Shown: positions 24,641-36,796 of the stretch, piece by piece
Layout of the letters: each line of letters opens with the position of its first letter
Numbering within the stretch: position 1 is the stretch's first letter
Assembly (NCBI RefSeq): GCF_052324685.1
Contig: NW_027506970.1
Location: 310,001 to 374,000 of the forward strand
DNA length: 64,000 nt
Reading direction: 5' to 3'
Source: Brachyhypopomus gauderio
Taxonomy: Eukaryota; Chordata; Actinopteri; Gymnotiformes; Hypopomidae
Program-made: the position numbers and the translations under genes
Notes under the pieces: model-generated
The model's input: the letters and a program-made list of their open reading frames with translations, nothing else
The model's database searches: none
What the model was told of the DNA's origin: nothing

Positions 24641-25839
24641 GTTAGACATATTAAAGAGAGGCTCCGCCATTTCTCTCTCACCGGTTTTCTTTATTGAGAG
24701 CACACAACCTTTGATACGACTAACAGCAAACAGCTGAAAGTCGTACTACTTAATTAACGAGCCCGAGTTACGGTGTAATCTACCAACATACTGATCAACG
24801 TTACCGCGACAACAGATTCACCAAACGACTTCAATCCTACTTGCTGACACGGCCACACGGACTGAAACAAAGGCGATCAATTCCCTGTTAAACCGTGAAC
24901 GAGACTCTCATTCCTGGACTTCATATCTAGAAGGACGATTCCCAGCACACCTGGACGACATCGCTTTATCAACGAGGTGCCTGTGGTGGAAATTCCCTCC
25001 TAATTCAGGGAGGACGACGACACTACCCCAAACCCTCAACATGTGAGACTCTTACCGCTGGGCATAGTTTATCAAAGGGCAAAGTTATTTGAACTGCAGA
25101 CTTATCTAAGTTTAACTAAAACCTTCTCAGTGTTTTGTGTTCAACTTTGTTTAGATAGTCTTCATCAAGATTTGTATATACAAAGTTCTCTTTGCTGTGC
25201 ATGCCACCATCGTTTATTTATCTGATTAATGGACAACTTGTAGTCTTCCCCATTCTCACACACCACATTAATTTTTAGTTATTTAGCCAGCGCCATTACT
25301 CTTTGTTCTGTTGGTTTTAAATAAATGTATCATTTATTTTCACCAAATTGTCTGTGTTGATGTCATTCAAAAGTGGTTGTTAGCAAAACCTCCAAAGAAT
25401 TCATAGTTATATCCTTCAGATACCAAACCATTAATTACCTTTAGTTGATAACTAAACTTGTGGTTCTGGTATAATTAGAATATGAGACTGATTCTAAATT
25501 AATGAGACTGATTAATAATTAAGGTAAAACAAATTATATCTACTTTAAAGGATTAGTAGGTGAAACCCCTACACTATTGTCATTCACATCACATGTGGTA
25601 CATGAGGTGGAATGAAATTAAGAATCCAGGGTCCCAGTTTTTACCCCAATAGCAGCAATATAATAAAAAAAATTAATAGAATAGAAAGAAATAAGTAAAA
25701 TAAAAATAAAATAGAATAAGTGAAGTAAAAATAAATCTGTAACAAATAAATAAATCTGAGTACTTTCAAGTTATTTTTTAAAGTGACTGTGGGTAAAGTG
25801 TCCTTGTGTAAAGTGCACATTGTCAGAGAGACCAATTGA
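24641..25839. other. Intronic spacer, nothing recognised
   Basis: A polyadenylation-like AATAAA near 25,320 and some A/T-rich tracts are the only signals. No exon fits. Confidence 0.4.
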
Positions 25840-26100
25840 GTGCTGGTTCTCATTTAGAGTTTGAGAGTCTGACAGCTTCCGGGATGAAGCTGTTCCTCAG
25901 ATGGGAAGTTCTGCACTTAATGCTCCGCAGCCTCCTGCCTGAGGGGAGCGGGACAAAAATTGAGCGTGCTGGGTGGGTGGGGTCCTTCATGATGCAGGCG
26001 GCCCTCCTCCTGCATCTGGAGGTGTAAATGTCTGTGGTGGTGGTGAGGTTGACTCCAACAAAATGCCAACACAGGAGGAAAGTGGTTACTTCCCCTGGCA
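25840..26100. repeat. Dispersed fish repeat fragment (LINE-tail type)
   Basis: GC-rich block containing GACAGCTTCCGGGATGAAGC and CTGCATCTGGAGGTGTAAAT. It resembles high-copy fish repeats related to LINE tails. The family is not certain, and the open frames on both strands are shadows. Confidence 0.45.
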
Positions 26101-26459
26101 TTCTTAGTTCTGTTTTGTTTTACGCATTGAGTTTTTCATGTTCTCTGAGTTTTCTTTGTTATTTTTTCTCCCATCTCTTACGGTTGATTTTTCTTTTTAC
26201 GTGTTATTCCGCGTTGTTTTGTATTGGCTTTCCTCCCGTGTTGTCACAGTCGAGTTTTTCCTTTGTACGCATTTTGTTTTGCGCGTTATTATTTTGTGTT
26301 AGGTATGTTACTGTGTTTGTACGCGTGGCTCTACCACTCCAACTGTACTCTCACTGTTTTTACAATAAATAGTTTTCTGTTTCTACAATAAATAGTTAAC
26401 TGAACAAAAAAAAAAACTTTTGTTGTCATTTCTTTAAGGTTCAGTGTATCTTTTAATAA

Positions 26460-26556
26460 TATATGTAACAAACTGTGATACCGTGATAACCGTGATACCG
26501 CGGTATTTTCTGAGATGGTTATCATACCGTGAAAATCTCATACCGTTGCAACCCTA
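26460..26556. mobile_element. hAT-like MITE right end
   Basis: Alternating GTGATACCG/TACCGTGA motifs end in CATACCGTTGCAACCCTAG, a typical terminal sequence of fish hAT MITEs. The left end was not found, so this is a fragment. Confidence 0.5.
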
Positions 26557-26653
26557 GTCTCAACAAACAGACCTACTGCCTTTTAACAGTGCATGCTATG
26601 AACTCCAACGTTCTCAAGAAACAAATAAATCACCACCCTTCTTATGTCCTTAG

Positions 26654-26821
26654 AACGTCGCCCCTAATAGTGCTCTCATCTGTGTGGAATGGAAAGAAAC
26701 TGGATGGACGGTAGATGGTTGTACAATTATTGAGTCCCACTCCAGTTACAGTGTGTGCTCCTATGTTCACCCGTCAACCTTCGCTCTCTTAATGCTGACC
26801 AATCCTTCAATGGGAGACAAT
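26654..26821 (+). CDS. ADGRE-like receptor: GPS exon (atypical)
   Basis: This 56-codon exon (phase 0 to 0) follows TTATGTCCTTAG and is closed by GTAAGG. It carries the GPS pattern ICVEWKETGWTVDGC, then SVCSYVHPSTFALLM. First Cys, both Trp, second Cys, third Cys and the tethered-agonist-like STFALLM are present. The usual fourth Cys is Tyr and the usual HL-S/T site reads HPS. It joins VNITLRHNT upstream and SSPLLLLNT of TM1 downstream. Established GAIN biology says cleavage occurs before the Ser/Thr; whether HPS still cleaves is open. Confidence 0.88.
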
Positions 26822-27050
26822 GTAAGGTCAATTAAAGATTAATTACATGTAGATACAAAACATTATAAACTTTACCCAAGTATAACCTTTAACCACAAAC
26901 AATTTTTCTAATAAATGCACTTAAACCCACTATTCCTCCTATCAAACTGTACTGGTCATATAAAGTAAATCAGTCCAAATGTTTAAGAATGAATCTAATT
27001 AATTAATGTATCTAACTGTCAAAGATGTGAAATGTTCTTTTGCTTTGCAG

Positions 27051-28242
27051 AGTAGCCCTCTGTTGCTATTAAACACAGTGGCTATGACAGTGGGACTGGT
27101 GTTCCTTAGTTTGAATCTACTAACCTTTGCCCTTTGCCTGCGAAACATGAGAGTGACAAATGTAGCTCAGATCAACTTGTGTGTAAGCCTGCTGCTAGCG
27201 CATCTCCTCTTCCTGCTCACACAACAATTCCTGCAGTATCTCCAACCTATTCAGGTCAGTTTATAGAGCTACACACATCTTTACTTTTTTTTTAGGTTTT
27301 ACTCTATTTGGTCCCAACAGGTGATAGCCAGATATCTAACTAGTAAAATAATGAGTATTATTTAGATTAAAGAATAAAACAATTAAATAATGGTATGTGT
27401 CATGTTAGAATACATGAAGATTATTTTCTTTTCCTTTCTTTTCTTTTTCCTTTCTATGTTTCTCACCAGGCGGCTTGTGCAATAATAGCAGGTATCCTAC
27501 ACTTCCTCTTTCTCTCCTCTTTTGTGTGGATGTTCATTGATGCTGGTCTGATTTTCATCGTTGTGAAGAACCTAACAAAGATCAGATCAAAGCATGTGGA
27601 GGTGCTAAACTGGAAATGTCTGAGTATCATTGGATACCTTATTCCCATGATTGTGGTTAGCGTGTCTGCTGGACTTGTCCCTGAAGGATATGGCAGTGAA
27701 CAGTGAGTGTAGAGCTGACAAGTGTGGCTCAAGTGTGCAGTATGTATGTGAATATACTGGAGTCAATGGCAAGTCTGGTTTCTTCATTCATGTTTCTCTG
27801 TAGATGCTGGCTTAAGATGGACAAAGGCTTTATTTGGAGCTTCCTGGGTCCTGTTAGTTTAATTCTTGCAGTAAGTTCAACACTCTTAGATTTGGGAAAT
27901 AATATTGCTTTGTCAATAAGTAGCCTATAGTTAATCACAATTATTGCAATTTCCTTTTATCTGCAGTCAAACCTGATCCTGTTCTTCATCATTCTACTCA
28001 TCTTAACCTCAACTTTGAAACGAATAAAAAGTGACTTTTTGAAAGTCAAAGAGCCTATGAGTAATCAGCATTATTTAAGAAATGTCATCCTTAAAGCTTT
28101 GGCTCAGTTTTATATTATTGGTTGCTCCTGGATACTGGGTTTCTTCACAGACAGAAGTAAAGTGGTGGAGATCCTCTTCTTGATTCTCAACTCCCAGCAG
28201 GGCACCTTCATCTTCCTGGTCCACTGTGTCTTCAACCAAGAG
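27051..28242 (+). CDS. ADGRE-like receptor: seven-transmembrane exons
   Basis: Four exons: 27051-27254 (TM1-TM2), 27470-27702 (TM3-TM4), 27804-27870 (extracellular loop 2 and start of TM5) and 27967-28242 (TM5-TM7). Phases 0, 2, 0, 0 agree. Hydrophobic segments include TVGLVFLSLNLLTFALCL, INLCVSLLLAHLLFLL, HFLFLSSFVWMFIDAGLIF, IGYLIPMIVVSVSAGL and LILFFIILLIL. TM6 has FYIIGCSWILGFF and TM7 LNSQQGTFIFLVHCVF. The loop-2 Cys-Trp (QCWL) and the QG...F TM7 motif are class B2 hallmarks. LCVSLLLAHLLFL matches the CD97/EMR group best. No stop or frame break is seen. Confidence 0.94.
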
Positions 28243-31019
28243 GTAAGCAAACACCAAGCCAAAATAATCAAACACTTACCTGAGGTTACCTTTTATAAAA
28301 GTCATCCCATAGCTAAATCACTTCAGTGAACTAAGGCATTTACCACGTGGTTTATTTATTCAGCAAAGGAAATTACAATCTTCACATTTAGGCAACTAAA
28401 TCAGAGGCCATTGTATCAGTATTCTGAAAGACTATTACAAGATCTAAAATAGTGCTAACAAGCAGAAAAAAAATCAGTGAACATGAACCATATCCTCCCA
28501 ATCTCATCCTCCCAATGCAGACCTGTGTAACATTTCATAGAAAGAATATTCAAGGAAAGTGTACCAAACATGTAGTATGCTACTCCAAAAGCTATGAAGC
28601 AAAAATGAAAGTCAGCCAGATCACACTGGAACTGGGGCAAGCAGAGGGTCAAACACAGTCCAGCTTCAACAGTGGTAAACAAGTAAAGAAAATAGTAGAG
28701 TCTAATAATAGTCTGCCAAATGCCATAAATGTAAATAATCTATAGACTCTAGACTAGATCCAGTCTAGAGTCTATAGAAGGGGGACAAAACAGGAATAAG
28801 TTACCCAGGATACCTTGGCATAAACACAGTAACTTCACACTGAAGAGGCTGAAAATGTGAGTTTTACAGAGTTCTTTCGGTGTAGATAGATGTGAGAAGA
28901 GTGTGATTTATTAATATTTATTATTTATGCACAAATCCATAATCAGTGTTAGATAAATGTTCCGAGAGAATACCTTGAGAGGTGTCCAACAAAAAGACAA
29001 AACCAACAAATAAAGACTTAGACGACAATCACAAAATACAACACAGAATAAATGTTACCACAATGAAGAAACCAAATAACAAGAACAGGGCTGTCAAAAC
29101 CAACACACTACAAAAAACACAAGTCAGTTCACAACAACACAGACGTGTGTGGCCGGTGGTTAGTAAACCTGTAAGGCAAATCAGGGTAGCAAACTGGTGG
29201 ATGTAGAAGGGATGTAGGAGGCAATATGACGGCTTTCACTTGTCTTTACTGTTGGGGTCTTCTCATCTGTGAGAGCACGGGCGCTCTATGATGTGTACCT
29301 ACATTTGCAGTGAGAACATGCAGAGCATTTCCCTCAAACTGCCAATGAGCAGAACTAGCTTTCACTTTTCAACTGTCATTTAGTCATTCACCTAATCTAG
29401 ACTGTTGCTGACCCACAGAGTGAGCACCAAAATGTGCGGATAACAACCCTGAACCTAGCCAGAGCAAGAATCCAACCTGGCAACCTGGTCTACTGTTTAT
29501 CAGTAGTTGTTAGATGTTTACCTTTTGTAAATATATGCCTCATTATGAAAATTATAGCCTACTAAATTATGCCTTTATATTTATCGTAATTTTAATTTAC
29601 TATATTCTATCATATTAAGTAAAATATTTAATAAAATGTAATAAAATAACAAATTTATCCATATTTAAAAGCTTACTGTGGAACTACATTATCATCCATC
29701 ATTTTTACATTACATTTTATCCAGAGTCTGCTCGTCCCAGTTTTTACAGAAAGAGAGATGGTAAAAGTTTAATGCCTGGGACTTTGAATGAGAAAGAGGG
29801 GAACGTATTCACAGAGATCGGCAAGGGTTATTGTGGGTAAATCCATAATCAGAGTCCTTTAAACAGTCCATGGTCATAACAGGCAGGCAATCAGGCACAG
29901 AAGAGTTATTAATACAAGAAATGCTTAAACAAACTGAATGAGAACTTACACACACACCAGGAAAATTCAGGCAGGTAGAAGTAAATCAAGGTTACTTTCA
30001 ATGACAAGCAATTGTGAGGACAAAGCACAGGGTATAAATACCTAACAAAACAAAGAACTAAACTATATACAGCTGAACACAATGACAAAGGGCGGAGATT
30101 CAAATGACAAGAGTATGACATCCGAAATGTCATACCAAAACAAAAAGAATACCAAAACAAGGAAATAAAACACAGACAGGAGGAGCTAAACTTACAACCC
30201 GAGACAAGATTAACAGGTGGGGGGACCCCAATGTGACAACAGGTCTGTAGTCGAAGTGTTGACATATTCAAGAGTGGTACCATCCTGGCTGTCTTGAAAA
30301 CAGTAGGTACTGAAACTAAGGAATTGCTGATGATGGCCCAAATAAAGGCAAGGAGATCTCTTGAAATTTTCTGGAACACAGTGGAAGGAATTGGATCATG
30401 CAGCCATGTAGTTGGATTTCTGGATGTCAGCAGTTGATTGATCTTGTTTGAGGAGAGAGGGGAGAAACAAGCCAGGTAGTTGGGCTAGAAATACTGGTAG
30501 GAAGAGTGGGCACAGTGAAAAAGGACTGATGGAATGCTGCAATCAAGGTGACAAAATCCTTAGAAGTAAGAGAGGATGGAGGAGGAGAAGGGGGATGGTT
30601 AAGGAGAGAAGAAAAAATACTAAACAGCTTGCGTGGATTGACGTGTAACAGAATACTGATTGATAAGGAGAGCATAGAAATGAAAGTATTGGTAACTGTA
30701 CTTTGTACAGGGAGAAAGGGAGAAAAAAATAAAAACCATGCCACCCTCGTTTGTTTACATTTGATGCTTCTCTCTGTATTCCTGCTCACAATGGACGTTG
30801 TGATAAGAAAAGGAACTGTGCTCCAAATCACTGAAACAAAAATAATGAATTATAGATACAAACACACAAAGATAGCATTTTAATATCACTTTCGCACACA
30901 GTGGCTGGAAAATGGACTCACTTATTGTTATCCACAAATTATTTTGGATGAGTCGAGTTGAGTCATTAGGGATGAGTTTCTAGTTTCAAGTCTACAAAAT
31001 GGTATGACTTTGCATTCAT
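28243..31019. other. Start of the 8.5-kb last intron; diffuse repeats
   Basis: No exon is supported. 29,700-30,240 looks like an old dispersed repeat (it ends CCCCAATGTGACA, LTR-like), but no boundaries could be fixed. A perfect hairpin lies at 28,739-28,778. Confidence 0.45.
28739..28778. other. Perfect 17-bp inverted repeat
   Basis: Arms TCTATAGACTCTAGACT and their exact complement are separated by the 6-base loop AGATCC. This would form a strong hairpin on either strand. Function unknown. Confidence 0.9.
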
Positions 31020-31690
31020 GGGAAAGCTGCTAGAATGAATTCTCTGCTCTCAAGAAAGAACAAAGTTGCTCATTTAAACTTTGCCGGAGAGCACTTGGAC
31101 GATAAATGGATATGGATATAAAGAGAAGAGCCTCCAATCAGTGAAGCAAGTTGGTGGAAATGTGACAGTCTGGGCCTACTCTTCTGCCTCCAGACCTGGA
31201 TGACTCCATATTGCCTAGGGAACCATCAATTCCCAGGCATATGAACAAATTCTTGACCATAACCACATGCCATCAGTCAGTTGAAGCTGTGATGGAAATG
31301 AATTATGCAACAAGACAACGACCCACAGCATTCCAGCAAAACTATCAAGTAATGACTTATGAGAAAGAGAATTTGTACTCTTGATTGGCCCAGTCAAAGT
31401 CTGGATTTCAATCCCATAGAAATACTGTGGCAAGATCTGAAGTGGGCGGTACATTTACATTTAGAGTATTAGGGTACATGCCAGATGTCCCTCTAACCTC
31501 TCTCAGGTGATTGAGATCTGCAAGGAGGAGCGGGCAAAAATCCCAAAAAGCAGGTGTGAGACACTTTTTCATAGTTACAGAAGACATTTGGTTGAAGTAA
31601 TGGCTGCAAAACAAGGTGCCACAAGCTACAAACTAAAAGCTCACATACTTTTGTACTTTTTACTTTTATTGAATAAATAATGAAAACATT
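31020..31690 (+). pseudogene. Degenerate Tc1-like transposon relic
   Basis: Recognisable vestiges include the reading DFNPIEILWQDLK (family DxNPIENLW) near 31,405-31,440 and an end-like segment GGTGCCACAAG...TTTTGTACTTTTTAC. Frames are heavily broken and the TIRs were not resolved. Confidence 0.6.
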
Positions 31691-31743
31691 TTTTTTCTGT
31701 GTGTGGTGAAAGATATATCTTGCTGATGCGCTGGGATACATCA

Positions 31744-32823
31744 TCAGTGATGTATCCTGGGGTCTCTGGGTGTTTCGGGTCTTTCAACATCAGACACCCT
31801 CGCCCAGGCGACCCGACCGGAATCGATCAGACTCCGGTCTGTCCCAGCAGCATTCGTCCACGGATCAGCCCTCTTGATCCAAAGCCATCTTGTGGCTCTT
31901 TCTGCAGCTTCAGTTGCAGACCTGATGGCTTTCCTCTTTGCCTCACTGGTGAGGCCCAGCATGGTGAGGACTTTACAAAGGGACCGCCCTGCAAATCCTC
32001 GGCATCCCACCTCCAGAGGTTCACAGTATGTCCTCCAGCATTTGCTCCTACACTCCTCCACCAGCTCCTGGTACTTGGCACGCTTCCTTTCATTTGCCTC
32101 CTCCATGCGTTCTTCCCAGGGCACTGTCAGTTCCAGAATGATCAACTGCTTGGTGGAATCAGACACAATGAGCATATCTGGTTGGAGGCGAATCGATGTT
32201 ATTCTTGCTGGAATCTTTAGCTGTTTGCCCAGGTCCACTTCCAGCTGCCAATCTGTGGCAGTGGTAAGGAGACCTGAACTGGCCCCTGCTTGAATATTGG
32301 GCTTCTCTCCAGCTCTGTGAAACCTGATGGACTTGGGCTTGCAGTGTCCCTTGGTGCTCTTAATGGCCTTGGCTATACTCTCATCAACCGCCTTTAGCAC
32401 CTGGTCGTGGCGCCAGCGATAATGCCCCTCTCCAAGTGCTTTCGGGCAACTACTGAGGAGATGTTCCAGGGATCCCCGTCCTGGGCACTGGGGGCAGGAT
32501 GGTGACTCTACTTTGCCCCAGACATGGAGGTTGGATGGACTAGGTAGGACATCATCAACCGCCTGGACTAAGATCCTGATGTTAAGGGAGTCTGCTCTCC
32601 AAATGTTGGACCAGGTGATCTTCCTTTGCAGAACATTCTCCCGTTTAGTCCAGGCTCCTTGCCTGCCCTCACTTCTTCCTGGATGAGCTGTTGCCGCTGT
32701 TTTCCCTGGGCCTTGTCCACCCTGATAGATGGGAAATAGCCAATACCTGCACGCCCTGATGCTATGGACCCAACCATCGCCTTCTGCCTCAGACGTGACT
32801 GCCATTTCCAGAGCCTCGTCCAC
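31744..32823 (-). pseudogene. R2-type C-terminal endonuclease domain
   Basis: The segment includes a CCHC knuckle (CPQC followed by HLLSSC, spacing C-x2-C-x7-H-x4-C), then GHYRWRHDQVL. The restriction-like nuclease core follows: PDMLIVSD and LIILELTVPWEE. These Asp and Glu positions match the PD-(D/E)xK motif of R2-type endonucleases. In the family this domain nicks the target for target-primed reverse transcription. The upstream junction to the RT segment is interrupted near 32,823-32,998. Confidence 0.86.
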
Positions 32824-32997
32824 CCTCCATTTTCAGCCTGTCCGCACCTGGATGCCAGCTAACGCCACCTTCTCATCCCTAGATTCCCTGTACTGCAGAG
32901 CTTCTCGAGTTCTGGTCACCATAAACTCCTCAGTGAGCCCCCTGAATGGAAGCTGCAAGATATTACTACTGCCATACAAGGCAGCACTGCTCAGGCT

Positions 32998-34338
32998 TCA
33001 GGGTATGCCAAGCCATCTTCGTAAGTAGCTGCTGATCTTTCTCTCCATGGCCTCTACAGTTGTAATAGGTATTGCATACACTAGCAGAGGCCACAGGATG
33101 CGAGGCAGGATGGAGTGCTGGTACATCCAGGCCTTGAATCTCCCTGGCAAGCCAGATCTGTTGACACATCTCAACCAGCTCTCAAGCTCCTTGCTGGTTC
33201 TCTGGATAGATGATGAGTCTTTTAGGCTGCAATGAAAAAGCTTCCCAAGACTCTTGACTGGCTGTTCTGTAATGGATGGGATAGTGGCTCCAGCCAGAGA
33301 GAAGCGGTACCTGTCTGTCACCTTTCCTTTCTTGAGCACCATAGATCTTGATTTTGTTGGCTTAAAGCTCATCCTTGCCCATGTGATGAGCTTCTCAAGT
33401 CCTAGCAAAATCCATCTGCTGCCCGGGACAGATGTAGTGGTGACAGTTAGGTCATCCATGAATGCTCTTATAGGGGGCTGACGTACTCCAGATTTTGTCA
33501 GGGGTCCCCTGCACTCCACCTCTGCTGACTTCACGATCATGTTCATGGCGAGTGCGAACAAGATGACTAAGATTGTGCAGCCCGTTATGATGCCCTTTTC
33601 AAGTCGATGCCAGTCTGATGTGCCCGACACAGCAGTGACTCTTAGCCTGAAATTGCTGTAATAGTCCAGGATAAGGTCTATGACTTTGGTGGGAACGTGA
33701 TGTTGCAGGAGAGTAACCTCAACAAGCTTGTGAGGTATGGAGCCATACGCATTGGCTAGGTCCAGCCACAGTACGGTCAAATCTCCTTTCCCTTCATGCG
33801 CCTCTCTGATGAGTTGCGTTACCACTCCTGTATGTTCCAGGCATCCAGGCACTCCAGAAATCCCACCCTTCTGAACCGTTGTGTCAATATAACTGTTCTT
33901 CAGAAGGAACTCTGTTAGTCGTCGTGACAAGACGCTGAAGAAAATCTTGCCTTCGACACTTAACAGTGAAATCGTCCTAAACTGACTGATGTCCTTTGAG
34001 TCCTCTTCCTTCGAGATCCACACACCCTCTGCACATCTCCATTGGCCTGCCACTTGTCCCCTGCGCCAGATCACCCTCAACAGCTTCCACAAATATCGCT
34101 GTAGTTGTGGACAACGTTTATACACAGTGTATGAAACATCGCTGGGGCCTGGTGCTGATGCTGATCTGGCTCCCTTCACAACCTCCTGTATCTCAGCCAA
34201 GCTGGGCTCCTTCATCACAAACTCCACTGCTGGCGCCTGCAGGCTAATGAGGGACCTCTGTGGTCCAAGCTCTTGTTCCCTCTCTGGGTCGCTGAGGGTG
34301 TTGTGCAGAAAGATGTTTACCTCTGCCATTGAGCACAT
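32998..34338 (-). pseudogene. R2/NeSL-type reverse transcriptase
   Basis: A 446-residue frame carries RT motifs in order: QFRTISLLSVEGKIFFSVL, LWLDLANAYGSIPH with a catalytic Asp, GCTILVILFALAM, and AFMDDLTVTT with the paired Asp of the YxDD-type box as FMDD. The thumb region follows (ESWLRCVNRSGLPGRFKAWM). The active-site acids are intact, but the reading frame is cut from the domains on either side, so this copy is probably dead. Confidence 0.9.
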
Positions 34339-34529
34339 AAGGTTGCCACTCTGTTTATCCCCAGTTTCTTGGTGAAGATAAAGGGATTAGAGATGAACGC
34401 AGCACGCTTCCTTGCTCTCTCCTTTCTTCACCTTCGGTCCCCTTCTGCACGTCGCAGCATCATGAGCTTTTTCCTCAGAATGTTTCTAAGGTCTGCTAGG
34501 GGTTGTTGTTCTTCTTTACCTTCCATCTT

Positions 34530-35054
34530 TTACTGCTTCTTAAGGATCTGCAGTTCTTTCCGCAATTTTTGGATCTCAACAGCATCACGGTTTAGTGTGA
34601 ATTTGGTCCTCGGGTTCCTGCCCTCACTGAGGCCAAACCTCTCTGCTGCATAGCTGACTATGATGGATGTCATGGTCTCAAGGCATCTGTCCACTTCTCC
34701 CTTCGTGGTGTTTTCCAAGATCTGGCTTACGTCTGTGTCGAACTGTGCCCATACTGCCCGGCTAATGGCTGAAGGCCACTTGATCCGCTTCTGATGGAAT
34801 GATTTGCAGGGGTTTAGAGGCTCTACTGCTTGGAGAGACTGGGCACTATGGGGTGCTTCCTGGCCGAGCTCCTCCTGCATCTCACCAGGATCAAATCCTG
34901 TGCATTGCAATAAGTTCCCCTGGTCCCTACATTTCATCCTGGCCAGATGTATCTTGAGGCCACGCAAGTTCTTGCACACTTCTGCAGATGCATTGCACAT
35001 TCGTAGTTGAGTTTCCATTGCCATATGTCGATACCGTGTGATACTGGCTCTCAT
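34530..35054 (-). pseudogene. R2/NeSL-type N-terminal DNA-binding region
   Basis: Contains VCKNLRGLKIHLARMKC, a C2HC/CCHH-like zinc finger of R2-group elements, then KRIKWPSAISRAVWAQFDTD, a Myb-like stretch also found in these proteins. In R2 such domains bind the target DNA. The segment stops before the RT frame. Confidence 0.8.
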
Positions 35055-35274
35055 TCTTCCCCCCTCTCGGGCTCCCCTGGGGGTATATCTCAGAAGGCTT
35101 ATCCGTAGCAGAAATTGTGTTCCTCCCTCACGGGAGACACAGGTTGGGGTGCTAACACTCCCTGCCCTGTTTGCCGTCTTTCCGAGCTGTCAACTGTCTC
35201 TCCAGTTGTCACCAGACTCTCCCTGGTTGTCACCCAGTCTGTTCCTGAGTGTCACTGGCTAAGCCAGATTGACA

Positions 35275-35909
35275 GGTGAAAGATACATCTTGCTGATGCG
35301 CTGGGACACATCATCAGTGATGTATCCTGGGGTCACTGGGTGTTTCGGGTCTTTCAACATCAGACACCCTCACCCAGGCGACCCGACCGGAGTTGATCAG
35401 ACTCCGGTCTGTGTCCCAGCAGCATTCGTCCACGGATCAGCCCTCTTGATCCAAAGCCATCTTGTGGCTCTTTCTGCAGCTTCAGTTGCAGACCTGATGG
35501 CTTTCCTCTTTGCCTCACTGGTGAGGCCCAGCATGGTGAGGACTTTACAAAGGGACCGCCCTGCAAATCCTCGGCATCCCACCTCCAGAGGTTCACAGTA
35601 TGTCCTCCAGCCTTTGCTCCTACACTCCTCCACCAGCTCCTGGTACTTGGCACGCTTCCTTTCATTTGCCTCCTCCATGCGTTCTTCCCAGGGCACTGTC
35701 AGTTCCAGAATGATCAACTGCTTGGTGGAATCAGACACAATGAGCATATCTGGTCGGAGGCGAATCAATGTTATTCTTGCTGGAATCTTTAGCTGCTTGC
35801 CCAGGTCCACTTCCAGCTGCCAATCTGTGGCAGTGGTACTGGACTGAACCTGAACTGGCCCCTGCTTGAATATTGGGCTTCTCTCCAGCTCTGTGGAACC
35901 TGATGGACT
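35275..35909 (-). mobile_element. Second, 5'-truncated copy of the R2-type element
   Basis: Nearly identical to 31,705-32,340: the same endonuclease-domain sequence, including PDMLIVSD and LELTVPWEE, and the same 3' end. It stops after CTGATGGACT, a 5' truncation. It lies immediately behind the first copy in the same orientation. Confidence 0.92.
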
Positions 35910-36552
35910 GTGGATATATTGATTAATAATTATGAATTATAAAATGGGGCACCATCCTGATTTAAATACCATACTCCAACTTTAATTTAACTGAGTGAAA
36001 TGCAAGTAAAACAACTTTAAAAGGCTAGATGAATGAAAGCAAATTTGACTAAAATGACATAAAACAACGTAGTTCTTTATCGTAGTAAGGGCAGTCAAGG
36101 GCAATACCCCGGGAATTACACATGGGCGGGTAGCAAGACTGTAGGGGTGGATGTGGATTATAGAGGTGGATGATACTAAAAAGGTAGTCCAGCATTACTG
36201 TGCACTGTGTTTTATTAACTCACTACATTTTTGGACAAATCAGACAAGTTACACTTCAAAATGAGGGTCGTTAAGCTTTCACCAGATCACACTTCCAACA
36301 TATGATCTACTCAATGCATTACTCTTTAGTAATACCAACGGTTGCCTGCAGTTAACCACAGTCCTCTTAGCAGGCACAGGTGGTGGTCATAGTGTTCACA
36401 TCATGAGCGAGGAGGGATCTCCCTCCGTACACCTGATGAGTCTTATACGTAAAGCTCCGACCCTGGCTAAACCAACTTCCCCCTCAAGGAACGACGTCCT
36501 TTAAAACAAATTTCCACAATACATATACGTACATACATACATACATATATAG

Positions 36553-36643
<91 letters not shown>

Positions 36644-36709
36644 CATTACTTTATATTGTCCATCACTGACCTCAATATCTTTTTAACCTTTAACCTTTGT
36701 GATTTCCAG
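35910..36709. other. Intronic spacer with (AT)n
   Basis: A long (AT)n run spans about 36,553-36,638. No other feature is recognised before the last receptor exon. Confidence 0.6.
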
Positions 36710-36796
36710 GTGAGACAAGAGTACAGAAGGATATGGCGATCGTTGCTCAAGAAAAAAGTTGATAGTATGTTGATGTCACAAAGTTCAGGGAAGTGA
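36710..36796 (+). CDS. ADGRE-like receptor: last exon, short tail
   Basis: After TTGTGATTTCCAG this exon reads VRQEYRRIWRSLLKKK and ends in QSSGK and TGA. It completes the NQE-VRQEYR helix-8 region typical of adhesion GPCRs. The 11 exons from 14,242 total 1613 nt; with the phase-1 base from the array this is exactly 538 codons. AATAAA signals follow near 37,060 and 37,173. The intracellular tail is very short (28 residues) and basic. Confidence 0.9.
   Translation: MRQEYRRIWRSLLKKKVDSMLMSQSSGK

Larger units (their letters stand above)
31705..35274 (-). mobile_element. R2/NeSL-type non-LTR retrotransposon, near full length
   Basis: Minus-strand element with an N-terminal DNA-binding region, reverse transcriptase and a C-terminal restriction-like endonuclease, the layout of the R2/NeSL group. 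Its 3' end (low coordinate) begins at GGTGAAAGATA. The same 3' end recurs at 35,275, immediately upstream of its 5' end, so two copies lie head to tail. The coding region is split over three open segments by a few frame breaks or stops. It inserted in the last receptor intron, antisense to the receptor. Confidence 0.88.

Noticed and set aside
31699-32293. Plus-strand open frames of 173 and 139 residues.
   Set aside because: Shadows of the minus-strand R2-type endonuclease.
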